In this document: in pieces, positions 50,907 through 63,758 of the stretch
Layout: every line of letters starts with the position of its first letter
Position numbering within the stretch: the first letter of the stretch is position 1
Source of the DNA: Symsagittifera roscoffensis
Taxonomy: Eukaryota > Xenacoelomorpha > Acoela > Convolutidae
DNA length: 64,000 nucleotides
Direction: 5' to 3'
NCBI RefSeq assembly: GCF_963678635.1
Contig: NC_087071.1
Coordinates: forward strand, 20,273,613 to 20,337,612
Translations under genes and position numbers: made by a program
Notes under the pieces: model-generated
Told to the model about the DNA's origin: nothing
Database searches by the model: none
What the model saw: the letters and a program-made list of their open reading frames with translations, nothing else

Positions 50907-51297
50907 GAGAAAGTTAAAGGAAAAAACTGTGGATGAGGAATCATTGCAGGAGAAAAATGACATAGAAAATATCCGGGAACAAACACAACGGTGTACAGCC
51001 GAAATCATCCCAGTCAAAGTATTTTCATTAAAAAAAATCATCTCAGAAAGCTAAAAGAAAGCATTTTGATTAAAAATAATCAATATCATTTGCCTGATTT
51101 CATTATTCGAAAGTTTTGAGTCGACGAAAATCGACAATGATGAAAACGAATCTTACCTTCTGATTTATGTAATCATCTATAATCAATAGCTGACTTATTT
51201 GTATCCTAATTAGTTTAATGGGGGGAGGGGAGTGTATTTGACAGGTTTATTGCATTTTAACTACACCACGAAAGAAAAAAGCTTATTACGTATGCGA

Positions 51298-51327
51298 ATA
51301 AAAAAAATTTACAATCAAAGAAATAAA
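51298..51327 (+). terminator. Polyadenylation signals of the dynein gene
   Basis: AATAAA at 51298-51303 and 51322-51327, about 400 nt after the stop, followed by a TG-rich stretch (GTTTGCTCTCTTG). The 3' UTR is thus about 50907-51340. Confidence 0.7.
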
Positions 51328-51667
51328 GTTTGCTCTCTTGCCGCCGCTCCGTGTTTAAAAAGCTGAAAATCGCGGATTTAGGGAGAGAGGGGAACGTCTT
51401 TTTATTGTTTTGTGAAAGCTCGGAGATTGTTTTTAGTCAACCTTGAAAATCGAGAAAAATCCCAATGCCTCGAGAAAATCCTAGATCATGTTGAGTTTTT
51501 AAATTTAAAAATAGAATCAAGAAAAAACTTGACGAGTAAACTTGATGGCGCAGTAATTTTTGTTGACAAATTGCAAATAAATTCAGTTTTTAATAATTCG
51601 TTACTCTAAATAAAAAAAATGTTTACATGCATAGATACATCTGGCATGGATCGCTGCAACATCTTTC

Positions 51668-51874
51668 GGCTCTTTTTCCTTTTCCCCCCACCTGCAAAAT
51701 TTTAAATGTAAATTTGTTGACCATATTGTCCGATTGTAATCAACATTTACATACGGACTAATAAGGCCACGACAAACATATTTGGTCTCCATACACAACC
51801 TGGTAAAACCACTCGTTACACTAATATATTGAAGCTCGTGTGAGGTGGGGAGGGGGGGGGGAGGAAAAAGAGCC
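51668..51874. mobile_element. MITE with GGCTCTTTTTCCT terminal inverted repeats
   Basis: 207 bp, beginning GGCTCTTTTTCCTTTTCCCC and ending GGAAAAAGAGCC. It is flanked by CATCTTTC and TATCTTTC, a probable 8-bp target duplication with one change. A diverged internal relative lies at 53840-54080. Confidence 0.75.
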
Positions 51875-52121
51875 TATCTTTCATTTTACGTTGAATTTGC
51901 TTTTCTTGCGTGTATTGTTGTTTTGATGTATCAGAATGAGGCTCTTTTTCCTTTTCCCTCAGAACTCTTATTTGTCAAAAAAAATTACCTCAAATTATAA
52001 AGCTATAGTGTCCCGACTGACATGGGGTAAAATTGAGAAAAGTTTTTGAGAGATACGAGGTGATCAAGGCATTTTGGGGCAACCAAAGCAAAAGTACCAG
52101 CAAGAAAAGCTGATTGTTAAA

Positions 52122-52475
52122 CAGGGCGCATGTAGAATTTTCTCGAGGGGGATCTGACTTTCAAAAAAATTTTGAAAATTTTGTCGACATTTTTTTCAGT
52201 TCGACCAAATTGATTTTACGAGCGTTCCCAGAACACTATAAAAACCTTAAAAAATTTTGCGCCGCTGTCAATTGTTTTTAAAAAAGTTCAAAATTGCCAA
52301 ATTACAAAATAATGGCGCTGAAGGTGCCTTTTGAAAAATTTGACGGTTTGTCGACCGAAAAAAAAAGATGTCATAAAAACACCAAAGAAGAAGAAACCAT
52401 TTGGTTGGCGAAGGGATCGAATCCCCAAGGGGAACAGCGTCCCCCCATGTCACCTTCACCCTAAATCCGCCCCTG
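52122..52475. mobile_element. hAT-type MITE, diverged copy
   Basis: Starts CAGGGCGCATGTAGAATTTT and ends AAATCCGCCCCTG. Flanks are TTGTTAAA and TTGCCAAA (6 of 8 equal). Internal words (TTCTCGAGGGGGAT, TGGCGC..GGTGCC) match the MITE at 10390-10631. It is older and longer. Confidence 0.75.
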
Positions 52476-53044
52476 TTGCCAAACATATTCTGTAAATCCG
52501 TTTCAATGCATACCAGCTGTGTTTTTTTGAGGTTGTTTCCAAGGTCTTGATGTGCTTACCCAATTTTTGTCCATGATATTTATTTCAATTTTGTTGCCAA
52601 ATTTGACCATATTGGCAAATTTTGATTATATGGTCATTATATTAGATTTTGTGTGCAATAAAAAAATCAGTTTAAATCCATCATAGTTCATTTTTTTGTT
52701 CAATTATTGGCAAAATTCTCAATGTTGCTGTAAATATGTAAATTATGAAAAATAATCTATTTTTTCAAAAAGAATGTGAGTAGATATAGATGCGTCGTTT
52801 ACCATGATAGATTATCAATTCAATTATTAGTTATCTTGTTTTCAATGCTATTGTGGTAAGAAACGAAGCTCCAACCATTTTGAAAAGTAGCGGATTACAA
52901 CTAAATCAGCGTTCTGACATAAATAACTTCTAAATTCAAAAAAAAATCTGATTTCTTTCAGAAACTGCCAAACATTAATTAATTAAGATCATTTATCCAC
53001 GAGGCATAGGACCAACATACGAGCTGTACAGCTCATCACGGCGA

Positions 53045-53525
53045 ACCGCTGTTGTGCCCCTGCTTAAGAACTACATGCAATTTTTTTGGTTATTTTTCTG
53101 GGCTGGGTAATGTTGCCTCACCCTCAAGCAACGAGCACGGATCATGGTGGGCCTCGAACATCCGACCTTTCGATTGAGAGGCGGAGACGTAACCACTTCA
53201 CCACTGCTCCCCCAAATACTTACAAAATGAGGATTTTCCAAATAATTACAAAACTTCCTATAACCGCTTGCATTGGCTTCTGCCATACGTTTTATGTGTC
53301 AAGCTAGTTTACCTTACAAGGTATATCTTCATCACTTACGAAACATATTGGTAAGAGGATTCAACCTACAAAAAATTTGCCATTTTTGAATATTTGTCTC
53401 TGGATCCGCAGGCATACACACAACTTTGAGCTCCCTAAAAACACACAGTTTAACCTCATTTTGACAAAGACTATCTTGATAATATTTCAAATCAAAACAT
53501 TTCAAATTGACATGATGTTTTAGAA
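53045..53525 (-). repeat. Dispersed repeat with tRNA-derived SINE core, copy 2
   Basis: Nearly identical to 13311-13792. The - strand A-box and B-box-like motifs are kept. Flanking sequences differ, so this is a dispersed element rather than part of a larger duplication. Confidence 0.75.
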
Positions 53526-54931
53526 CACCACAGAACAATGGAGCTGCTTTGATTCAAAAATCCATTATTTGAACATTTTAAGCTATTCTTATCACACACT
53601 AGTGGACAAAACCTAAGTCAAGTTCGTACTCTCTGAAAAACCTTCTTGGGGACCACTGTGAACAACATTCACTCGAGGGTTGAAACAGAAACTTTACTTT
53701 GATCTAAATCAAATGACCGAAGCTAACCTCTATGAAACTATTAGTGGGTTGTTCCAAGGACTTCTCTCTTCTAGGTTTAAATTCCATTTATACAGTTATC
53801 ATTGAAAACCGGATGCTTTTCTAAAACCTGATTTGATTTCAATTTTGAATATATTTTTTCCCTCCCCCACCTGCAAAGATATATTATGAAAAATTTGTTA
53901 ACCTTGAGGAATTATTATGAAAAATGACATACAGACTAATTGGACCATAACAAGCATATTTGAAATTCATACTTAACCTTGTAAAGTCAATCGTTACACC
54001 ATAAAGTTGATGCTCATCCGATGTTTGGTGGAAAAAAAAAGAGCGATCGTTTTCGGTCCGATTGTACCTCAATTGTTATTTATGTCTATAAAAATTTTTC
54101 TCTAAGCAGAACAACAGAAAATAATACTCATTTTTCAGCATACTATTCTAAACTCAACAGTGCCATCCAATTTCACGCCTGACGATAAATTTGTGGAATT
54201 TCGATAGACTTGAAACCAAGTTCGATCATCAGACCGAAAACGTCCAGTCGGTTGTGACCTTGATCTGATCATATTTCGACCAGTTCGTCTGGAAAACGCG
54301 TGCGCTTGTATACCCGTGTATCATTTTAACCACATTTTTTTTTTGGTTATAACCTCTTTTGCACCTGGAAGTTTCACAGCCTGAAATTGGAGTTAACCCA
54401 AACTGTCATCATCGAAATTGAATTGAATCGACTTATATGGCCAAACTGAGTATGCTGTCTGTTGAAGCGGTTTCCACAAATTTAAAATAGCTTTGTCGTG
54501 GAATCCGCAAAAAAGCTATTTTATATTTTTCTGCTTTTATGGAACCCAGAGACAATGGCTGAACGCGTGTATCGCTCCGAGTCGCTCCTAAAGTGTGCCA
54601 ACTAATTTTTTGTTAAACATTTTAGTTGTGGATTCCGGTAAGTGCATTCCACTTACAATTTGTTACGTGTTACGGCTTGTCTATCATTCAAGGGTCCAAC
54701 AATCGGTGCGCGCATCAACAACACAGTTTGAAAGTTTTATGACGATCTATTCCCCTAGAAATTTACCCAACACAAAATTAAAGGTCTATCGACAAAAACT
54801 TTCCAGAAATAAAACCTTCTAAGCCGCATTACGAGTTTTCTAACCGTGAATTTGATTGTAAACGGAAAAACTAGAGAATTTTATGTAGCAGAAAAGCAAC
54901 AGCTAGATTAAGCATTGAGAATATTTGTGAA

Positions 54932-55346
54932 CAAGACTGCGCGTATCAGGGCGAAGCTTTGTATGTTCCGACTGCCTTTTAAGGTTTATGGAGCAATACT
55001 AGCAAAGAAAAAAATGTAAGAAAAAAATATAAATGATTTAAAAGGCAGTCGCTTGAGCAGTTATAACATTAAAAAGTTAAGTGTAATGGAAAAAATTTAA
55101 AAATTTTTTTTCTGAAATTTGAAGTTTTTTATGAAAATCATCACCCCACACGCTATATAAAGTACAAAAGGATAGATTTCGCTCCTTGTAACAAATCAAT
55201 TATGGCAAATAAGCTTCATTCAACCAATTTGAAACGATTTCTAAGACGGATTAACTCTCCGCCTTTAATTGACCCAAATTGGCCAAAATGGCTATCTTTA
55301 AACCCCATTATTTCATGAAAAATGATCACAGGTGAAATATGGCTAG
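54932..55346 (+). repeat. Dispersed repeat R1 (copy d), interrupted by the copy 2 LTR
   Basis: Starts CAAGACTGCGCGTATCAGG and matches R1 up to ATGGCTAG, where the LTR begins. The missing 3' part of R1 should lie beyond the far end of the retroelement, outside the window. Confidence 0.75.
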
Positions 55347-55727
55347 TCGAACCAGATCTATACTAGTATTTACCATTGGTTATTATTATGATATTTTATC
55401 TCTATAAAATATTAAATACTAACCCATCATAACGCATCAAACTAACTACCCACTTATTTGTAAGTGTTGAAACTACTTGTAGTTTCAACACCAGAACAGT
55501 TTGAATTAAACTTAGAATACAGTTGTTCTCATTCTGCAACTAACTAGCATAAACTGGTGTACACTAGATCTATTGAGACTAGGAGATATAAGAGTAAGAT
55601 TAAGATTGGTATTAGACTAAGAAGTTGCACGAATCTATCCGGCCGAAAAGAAGATAGCGTGACGAGCAGACGGTTTACCTTATCTGAAATTACTCAATGA
55701 GTATAATAAAAAAAAAGATATAACTCA
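55347..55727 (+). repeat. 5' LTR of copy 2
   Basis: 381 bp, beginning TCGAACCAGATC (TG changed to TC) and ending AACTCA. It shares AAGTTGCACGAATCTATCCG and the palindrome at 55464-55491 with copy 1. It is followed after TC by TGGTGTGACC (PBS). Confidence 0.88.
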
Positions 55728-55782
55728 TCTGGTGTGACCAAAAGTCTCGAGCAGACCCTAACTAACCTAATCTTAGACAAAA

Positions 55783-55938
55783 AATGTCTCTACGCCTCAA
55801 TAGATCAGACCCAATATTCCGAACAATACGAGAACTACCCGGTATTGGAAGAAGACCTCGAACAAGAGACGAAATACGACTAGGAATAAATCTACCAAGC
55901 AACCCAACCCATCTCTACATCCCAGCTTCATCACCTTA
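55783..55938 (+). CDS. Leader ORF of copy 2 (51 aa)
   Basis: [15 protein letters not shown] through [15 protein letters not shown], ending PASSP at TAA. It is the counterpart of 24156 in copy 1. Most differences in the shared part are synonymous or Asp/Glu exchanges, which argues for past selection on the peptide. Confidence 0.5.
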
Positions 55939-56610
55939 AACATAACAGCAAATTTCAAAAATTAATGATCATCAAAACTAAAAGCTTAACCCTTTCCTTT
56001 TATCATTAAACTATCAAGGCTTATCCTTGCTTTCACTTAAATTATTTCCATTTTAAATAACAGATCATCAAGGCTTTCCTTGGATCAAAGAGAACAATTT
56101 TGTTTTCCCCCTCCCATATTTATTAGTGTCTAACAATCTCAAACGTCGATTCACTACCCAACCCTTATCAATGACCCAGAATTAACAGAAGTTTTTCAAA
56201 CAACTAACCATTTTAATTAAGATAAACAGTGAAGAACTTCGGTTACTCATCCTTCACTTGATCCCCTTCCTCTTAGACGACCCAGGCTAAAACACTTAAA
56301 CTTAGTAAGTCATAAAATAATATTTAACGAATTACTTGCGTTCTAATTATACCTGAACCTTGAGGATCGATTTACTATTCTCCAACCCTTGATCACAAAT
56401 CACATTCCCCTAAGTAAGATTAGGTAAGTCTATCTTAACTTAGAATTATTCACGAGAAAGTAAAAATCTTTCTCACGAATCGATATATGATTTTCTCTCC
56501 AACCCGACAAATACGCCCCAATTTAAGCTAACCACAAAAAATTGTAAGAACTAACAGTTTAAGACATTAGAAACCACTACCCCAATATTACATCCATCAT
56601 CCTAAACCTC
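55939..56610 (+). other. Leader region of copy 2
   Basis: Non-coding counterpart of 24571-25289, with the same GTGAAGAACTTCGGTTACTC stem and three CCAACCC-type motifs (56150, 56366, 56476). No ORF is seen. Confidence 0.5.
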
Positions 56611-57010
56611 ATGTCAAGAGACAATTTAGGAAATTTACAAACAATTAAATTACACAACTGTTCAATTAACGACGAAAGATACGACCTCGTAATCACACAA
56701 AACAGATTAGCAAACAAAAACAAGCTATTCGGAAACGAATTTCAGAACGAAGAAACGCAGTCTCAGAATCAGAAGCAAATGCAATACAAAAACTTCAAAA
56801 TTTAAAAGACTCAATAAATAAAAAACCATCAAATTGACGATCAAATATACTTTTCTGACTCAGAAACTACGTCACAAGCATCAATAAAAGGAAAACGTAG
56901 ATTAAAAAAATGTTTCACAAACAAACCAATACGTCTGTATAATTGGAATCAACCAATAAGACACATTGAAAATTACACACCAACAGTGCTACAACACAAA
57001 AATGGTTCGA
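56611..57010 (+). pseudogene. ORF1 relic of copy 2
   Basis: Starts MSRDNLGNLQTIKLHN; a shift and deletion around 56720-56830 break the frame. The C-terminal [14 protein letters not shown] is still readable in another frame. Confidence 0.7.
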
Positions 57011-60000
57011 AATGGAGAAAACCTAAATGATTCAACACTCCTATTTTTAATACATCCTCAAGCTGAAGCTCGAAGACAAGTACAATTTGGCCAAAATTTG
57101 ATCGCAAATTTATTCGAAAAAGGAGAGAGTCCATGCACAAAAGAATTTTCCGATATAAAAATAAGAAGACAACTTCTTGATCACTATCTCAAAACCATAT
57201 GTAGTCTCACATCACAATATGAAATCTCCACAATAGAAATCAGTTCACCAAACGCATTTCATGACAAATATCTCATTCAAACTGACGACGTAGAAATCGA
57301 AATTTCAAATGTTTTTACACAATACATCAAAAGTATACAACACCAAAACTCACAAAGAGCAAACTCAATATTCACAAATGATGTATTCTCACTTATTTGT
57401 AGCTTTTTATCTATATTAGAATTGAAAAAACCTCAAAGCGATTCACCAACTCAAGCATCTCGACATACAATTGTACGAGAAGAAATACACACATTTTCAA
57501 AATTTTTAAATGCAATCCGCGAAGATCTAACAAGTAATGACATAACACAGTCATAATATTGATCTTATTGCACAAGCAAGAAAAAATTTTAGACCACAAA
57601 AAACAGATGACGAAACCGTACTAGCAAAACAATCTGATTATGTTTAGGACCCTGAATGGTCTCATGAACCATTTATTAATATACCAACAGATATATCAAG
57701 TCAAGCAATTAGCACAATCTCTATTCACAAAGATTATTTAAGAGTATACCCACTTACGATTGACGCAACACATTTAAACTAAAATTTATTCTTCCCTGAA
57801 AGAGTGGGAAATAAAAGTTTAAACTCTACATTTATAAATAATGACAACTTAAATGGAACAAGAAATCTTACACAACAAAATATTATACAAACTCCATCAC
57901 ATTTTGTAAGCGAAGAAATAGTTGAAACAAAAACAACAACAGAAGCACAGCGAAGCTTTTCGCCTATTCAATCCAATTTTACAACTCGAAAACTAAAAAA
58001 CCCGACGTTACAACAAACAATTATACAATCCACAGTAAAATCCTCTGTTGCACAAAAATATTCACAAATGGATTATCAAACGTTTCAACAAAACCATCAT
58101 AAAAACAACAAACATCACAAATAAATAATTTTGCAGAACATAAGTATAACTAAGTAAATTGACCAAAAACAACAAAATCTTCTCAGATGAATACTCAAAA
58201 TTACTTATATTCACAAAGTCAAAACATACCACAAACGACTTCAAATTCAGTAAACTTTCATGATCAACCACGATCCTCACAAGATCAAAGTGAAAATTAT
58301 CCAATTTTTCAACAAAATAAAAATAAAACGAATAAATACCATACCAGAAATCAACCTCATTTTTATACAGCAAATTACTTTCCATCAAAAGATGAAGAAT
58401 ACTATAATCAAAATCATCAACGATTTTATTCAAGCCAAAAACCTTGTTCTTACAGTTTTGACCAACCAGATATTTTCGAAGCATATACACAAAATGAACA
58501 AACACGACAACCTAAAAATAATCCAACATCTTACAACAACAATTTTCTACAACAAAATTCAGTAATACACAATCTTACTGACCAACTCAAAAGCATAACG
58601 AAATTCCACTGCCATATTATTAATAACAACATGAAATAACAAAAAGTCAACTTACAAACTTTTCTCAAATGCAACATGCCGCAGAATCACCACTACAGAT
58701 GACTAAGAATCCATACCTAATGGGTAGATCATCAATATCATCAATCAAAAACCACTAATGATATTTACAGGCACAGATCCTGAATACTTTGTAGAAGATT
58801 ATCTAAATGCAGTCACAGCAAATTTGATTTTAAATATAGGATCTGAACCAATAAATACACCGCTTCATCAAAATTGGATACATAGACGCACAGCCTCAAT
58901 CCAAACCACACTTGACGGCGCAGCGCAAAAACGGTTTTCAGTTTTACCTATAGAAGTAAAATCAGATTTGAAAAGATTCACACAAGAAATCTCAAAAATT
59001 TTTGATTCAGAAAGAAACAAACAACATCAAAGAGTTTTATGCAATGAGATTTGTAGACTACCAAATAAAAACAATTAAACAACTTGCAGTATGAATTGAA
59101 TTACTAGTCCGAAAAGCATACTCACTCAAATAAACTAGGGCATGTCGGGCGTTGAGTAATATTGGGTGCTTATTATCAAACTCGGTATTCACCAAGCGCA
59201 CGGCCCGTCCTGTGGAATGAATGATACCAGCGGGACCAATAAATGGCGAGTATGTGGCAATTTTTTTACTATTCTTAATAGGTTTGCCAGCGGTGAGTGT
59301 TTTTAACTCAACGGGGAAAGATTACATCTGAGCAAGATGAATCAGTTTGCCTTCTGCAATATCAAGTTCAGTGGGGTCGGTGATTCGTAAGTCCTTACCA
59401 CAAAAATGCTTATGTGAAGGCAACATCCTCAACATAAAAGCGACTACTCGTTTATATCTCGTAAAGGAACTGAACCTTTACCAATTGAACCCGTGTTCGG
59501 GATGTTTGATGGATGTGACATCGGTGACGAAGGAAGATGATGTCTCCAAGCAATTATCAACATCACAAGAAGAACCCTTCAAACGAATTTTATTGATTAC
59601 ACGTTCGTCGGGTATAAACGGCCAATCATTAGTCCTGAGAATGCTCGGACCAATAACCCAGCTGCTATCCTTGAGGGCTACCGAAGAAATCCCCCGCGTA
59701 CCGGTATCAGCTGGATTATCGCCGCTCAGAACATGGTGCCACTCATCAATAGTGGTCGATTCGAGGATTTAGCCGACACTGTTAGAGACGAATACAGGTA
59801 ATTTTTCAGTGGAGTTTAGCCACTGCAAAACTGTAGTACTATCTTTCAACATGAAGACATGATTAATGCAGACAGTAAGGGCGGTCAGTATATCATCTTT
59901 CAGTCGTGTGGTGAGCAGAGCAGAGCAGCTTGAAGCTCTAGCTTCGGTATAGACAGCGCTTTCATGGGCGCAACGCAAGCTTTACCAAAGATGAAGGATA

Positions 60001-60780
60001 TTTGAATTTTGTGCGAACTCGAGAGTCGCGCACGCAAAAATCCAACCGCACAGAATACGTCCTGCGAGCTATCACCGAACATGTGGAGCTCAATTTGATC
60101 CACAGCTCTGTGAAATAACAACGGGGAATAGTCAAGAGAAGTAAAATCAGATTTGAAAAGATTCACACAAGAAATCTCAAAAATTTTTGATTCAGAAAGA
60201 AACAAACAACATCAAAGAGTTTTATGCAATGAGATTTGTAGACTACCAAATAAAACAATTAAACAACTCATGAATTGAATTGAATTTACTAGCAGTATGA
60301 ATTGAATTACTAGTCCGAAAAGCATACTCACTCAATATTCATGATTATAAAAATACAAAGGTGACAGAAATCCACATGACTCTAACACCTCAATTGCGAA
60401 AAACAGCAAAAAAAAGAGAGTATCACATTCTTCCTCAATCCGAGAACCAGATTTAGACTTTAGGAAACTAGTAGATAATCTAGAACAAGCAGAGATCACT
60501 ATGAAATTAGAAGAAACGGAGAACCTAACGTCACAATTTGTCAACAACATCCAAACCACTACTTCATAAATAAACAATATTAACGAATCTGATACAGAAT
60601 TATCTGAACAAATCACTGAAATCTTGAACATCTACGAGAAAAACCCAAACTTTAAATGCAAACCATCATTCAAAAAATGGTGTAATTATTGCCGACGATA
60701 CGGACACAGCATTGCCGATGCAGACAAAAACAACAAGATAACCAAAATAAACCACAAAAAAATAGAGAAAATTCGACAAA
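57002..60780 (+). pseudogene. gag: Gag relic of copy 2, interrupted by a BEL/Pao fragment
   Basis: The N-terminal part is readable from MVRNGENLND (57002) to a deletion after 57556. One TGG codon has become TAG near 57645. The capsid region [19 protein letters not shown] is at 58758-59078, and the second half with the zinc knuckle [12 protein letters not shown] follows the insertion (60326-60720). The codon matching the copy 1 TAA (26794) is TTA here, so the two Gag parts are joined in this copy. Confidence 0.8.
59136..60136 (-). mobile_element. Nested BEL/Pao retrotransposon fragment (reverse orientation)
   Basis: On the - strand the order is: RNase H-like region with HMFGDSSQDVFCAVGF and SIPKLELQAALL (60110-59900), then DSTTVLQWLNSTEKLPVFV (about 59830), then EWHHVLSGDNPADTGTRG (about 59750-59690) and WVIGPSILRTNDWPF. 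These are hallmark stretches of BEL/Pao Pol. It is only a fragment, with stops and shifts and without LTRs, and it sits between two copies of a ~180-bp gag segment (58952-59130, 60137-60325). Confidence 0.85.
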
Positions 60781-61171
60781 TAACATACACCTACGATTAG
60801 ATTGAAATACATTCGTAGCACCCCCTCCATTATTTCCATTATTTGGACAACATCACGAAAGTAACAGATTACACAACTGGGCACAAAACAGATTACAATA
60901 TTGACAAGATATCCAGAAAGATATACAAGAACATAACATACAAATACTTACACAAGATAATCAGACACTAAAATTAGAAATCACAGTAACACTAAATAAT
61001 ATAATTCATCATCCCTTATCCCTAGCCCCCCCCCCCCCCCCCCGAATATAACAGCTCAATCTTTACTTCCCCATTTGTAACCACAGAAATCATCTACAAA
61101 CACGATAGATACACAAACAAGACAATTGGATATAACAATTTTTATAATCCATACTCAGGACTCTCATACAC
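60781..61171 (+). pseudogene. Relic of the Pro-rich ORF C-terminal part, copy 2
   Basis: A TGG of copy 1 is TGA here at about 60793. The TGA shared with copy 1 is at 60902-60904 (CAA TAT TGA CAA). About 18 consecutive C lie near 61026-61043, and a frame change follows. The last codons overlap the env start. Confidence 0.6.
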
Positions 61172-63758
61172 ATGTATCTTCTAAAAATACTAAATTTCCA
61201 GACCCTTCTATTTCTCAATTTCTCAAAACCCGATAATAACATTCCATCTTCCCATAAAGGACCCCAGGATTTACTAGTCAGACATTACGACTGTGAAGAA
61301 AATGAACAAGAAACATTACAAAATATGCGATAAATCAAGTCACTCAATGCGAAACTGAACCACAAATGAATAGAAACAACAAACATAATAGCTACACTTT
61401 ACTCAAAAGCACGAGCTACAACACTAACAGGATACAAAATCACAGCAACATTTTCAGAAAAGAAAGTACATTGTTCCCAAGTTTCAAACGGAAACAAAAA
61501 CAGACTAGATCATGAATCTTTCTACCAAAGTAACATCGAAAGACTATTACATCTCAGACCTGACGATTGTAAAAACGAACATAACGAATGAAAATCACAT
61601 CAAACCAACGCAACCAGAAAATTGGTACAATTTCAAGTTTTTTCTGACCCAGCACATCAATCCGAACTTGAAAGATACGAAGGCCATATAAAACTAGACG
61701 ACAAATTCCCCTTCCACGGAGCACATGGAAGATTAACTTACGATCTCCAGACAAAAATTGGATACCACACATTAGAATAAACAACCCCTCAAATTGTAAA
61801 GCCGACACTAAAAATAAAGGATACCAAGAAATAATGTTTTTTGATTGGAAAAAACAACTTGAAAAAATACAACATACACGAGATTTAAAAGATGACACTA
61901 TAATTTATCAAGGAAACGGACTCCCTTGCAAAACGACCACAAGCAACAATTTTTTGGTTTCCTGAAGACAACTGTACCATATTTCAAGTAGCGAAAATAC
62001 ACGATAGAATGATGAAGTTTCACCAAAATTATTTCATTGAATCAATCTTTTTTGAAGATGTGAATCCTGATCACCTCAGACATAGCAATTTTAAATTTAG
62101 AAACGTTCATAATATAGAAACTAAACCGACACGTTTTCAAATAGACCCAGAAACGGAACTTGCACGTAAATACACCAACACTTTACAAAACACAGTACCA
62201 GAACTTCTTGTCGAATAAGAGCAAAGTTTCGACATGAATACAGGAAACTTAATTATACATCCAATGGCAACATCTCACTCAACCAGTGACAAAAATTCAT
62301 AAATCCCAGAAAATTTCTAAAAAGCACAGGAAACATTGGTGGAAAAATCAAACCACAAGACAAAGACAGTACACGTTTACAAGAACTATCACTAATGAAC
62401 AACACTCATTTTGGCTCAATTCACTATGGCATACACCTAGACATGAAATTAGACTACACAATAAGTAGAATCTTTCAAGAAATGTCTTTGACAGAATTTG
62501 AAACACTCCATCAACTATGCGAACTTGAACGCACACAGTTTTTACAATCACTTGCATTAGTAGTATTAAAAATCCCTTACGCAGGATATTTACTGTCAGG
62601 TAACAGATTAAATTTTATTGATTATGAAGGAAACATATTATGGTATTACACTTGTACCAAAAAAACATCACCCCCACATGTTTTTGAAGATGAAAGATGC
62701 TATAAAAGAATACCAATAGTCTAAAAAAATAAAGTAACATTCGTTGATACACTTTCCCGCAGAACTTATTTTTGGATACAGCAGTCCCACGTGGATCAAA
62801 AAATAGCCACAATGTAGTACAATTAAATCCTGACGAAGATAAATAATACCTTCTCAGACCATACCCTACACTTATGCAACCCTTAAAAAAGTTCTCACCA
62901 GAAAGCATTAGAGCTATTGCCCGCAATCCAAATATCGATTTACAATCGATCAGCATATACTCTAAATCAGACATTCAACATCACACACGTACACAATATT
63001 TTCAAGAATTACTCACAAAATGGACCCTATACAACGACAATCTATAGATCAAAACCTACATAAACTTGTAGAAACAGCAGGCTTTTCCGACATATACGCA
63101 CAAGACTATAGCGGATATTTTAAGGGCATAAAAGATTTTATTTACTTAAATGGCGAAAAATACAGACCACAAGATATATCACCAATAAATATTTTTAATT
63201 TTATAAATTTGAAAACGGACTTCTTGACTTTCTAGGATGGCCCTCTACATCCTAGAAAGATTGACTATATTATAAGCAATGTTTATTTTTCTTGGATTTC
63301 TTTTCTCTCTTTTAAAAGCAATCTACAATACATGCGCAATACACACACAAATAAACAAACAAGCAAGCGTAGCACGCATACTTTTTGCAGGATTTTTTGG
63401 ACTAGTTTCTACATCAATAAATAAAATACTTTTGGACGCTCAAACAAAAGAATACAATACCATGCTATCAACAACACCGAACACATATGAGAATTCACAA
63501 AATATTACAAATACAACGCCTACAGCACCACAACTACAAAGACTAAATCATAACCATCCCATATCATTAGTACTACGAAATTTCAGAAATATAGCCCTAA
63601 CAGACCTCATAACTTCGAGATCTAATTATCCACAAAGTCCAATTCAACACATAACAACCCAACAACCCAATATAGAAGACAAATACAAACAAATTATAGA
63701 ACAACCACATACCACTAACTTTCGTTCTCAGAACAGCCATCTTTTTAGCCCACGATGA
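61172..63758 (+). pseudogene. env: Envelope-like glycoprotein relic, copy 2
   Basis: Has an ATG followed by a hydrophobic signal-peptide-like stretch (YLLKILNFQTLLFLNFS), then the same Cys-containing segments as copy 1, broken by several shifts and stops. The best-kept pieces are 62395-62724 and 63020-63235, and the anchor plus tail is 63279-63758 ([17 protein letters not shown] to FSPR). This shows where translation of the family's env starts. Confidence 0.7.

Larger units (their letters stand above)
51341..55346. other. Repeat-rich intergenic region
   Basis: No believable gene. It contains MITEs at 51668-51874 and 52122-52475, a SINE-bearing repeat at 53045-53525, a diverged relative of the first MITE at about 53840-54080, GGAATCCGC-type sequence at 54470-54660, and R1 copy d at 54932-55346. 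Confidence 0.6.

Noticed and set aside
59347-59772. 141-aa + strand ORF inside copy 2 as a gene
   Set aside because: The opposite strand of this stretch reads as BEL/Pao Pol (WHHVLSGDNPADTGTRG), so the + ORF is a shadow.
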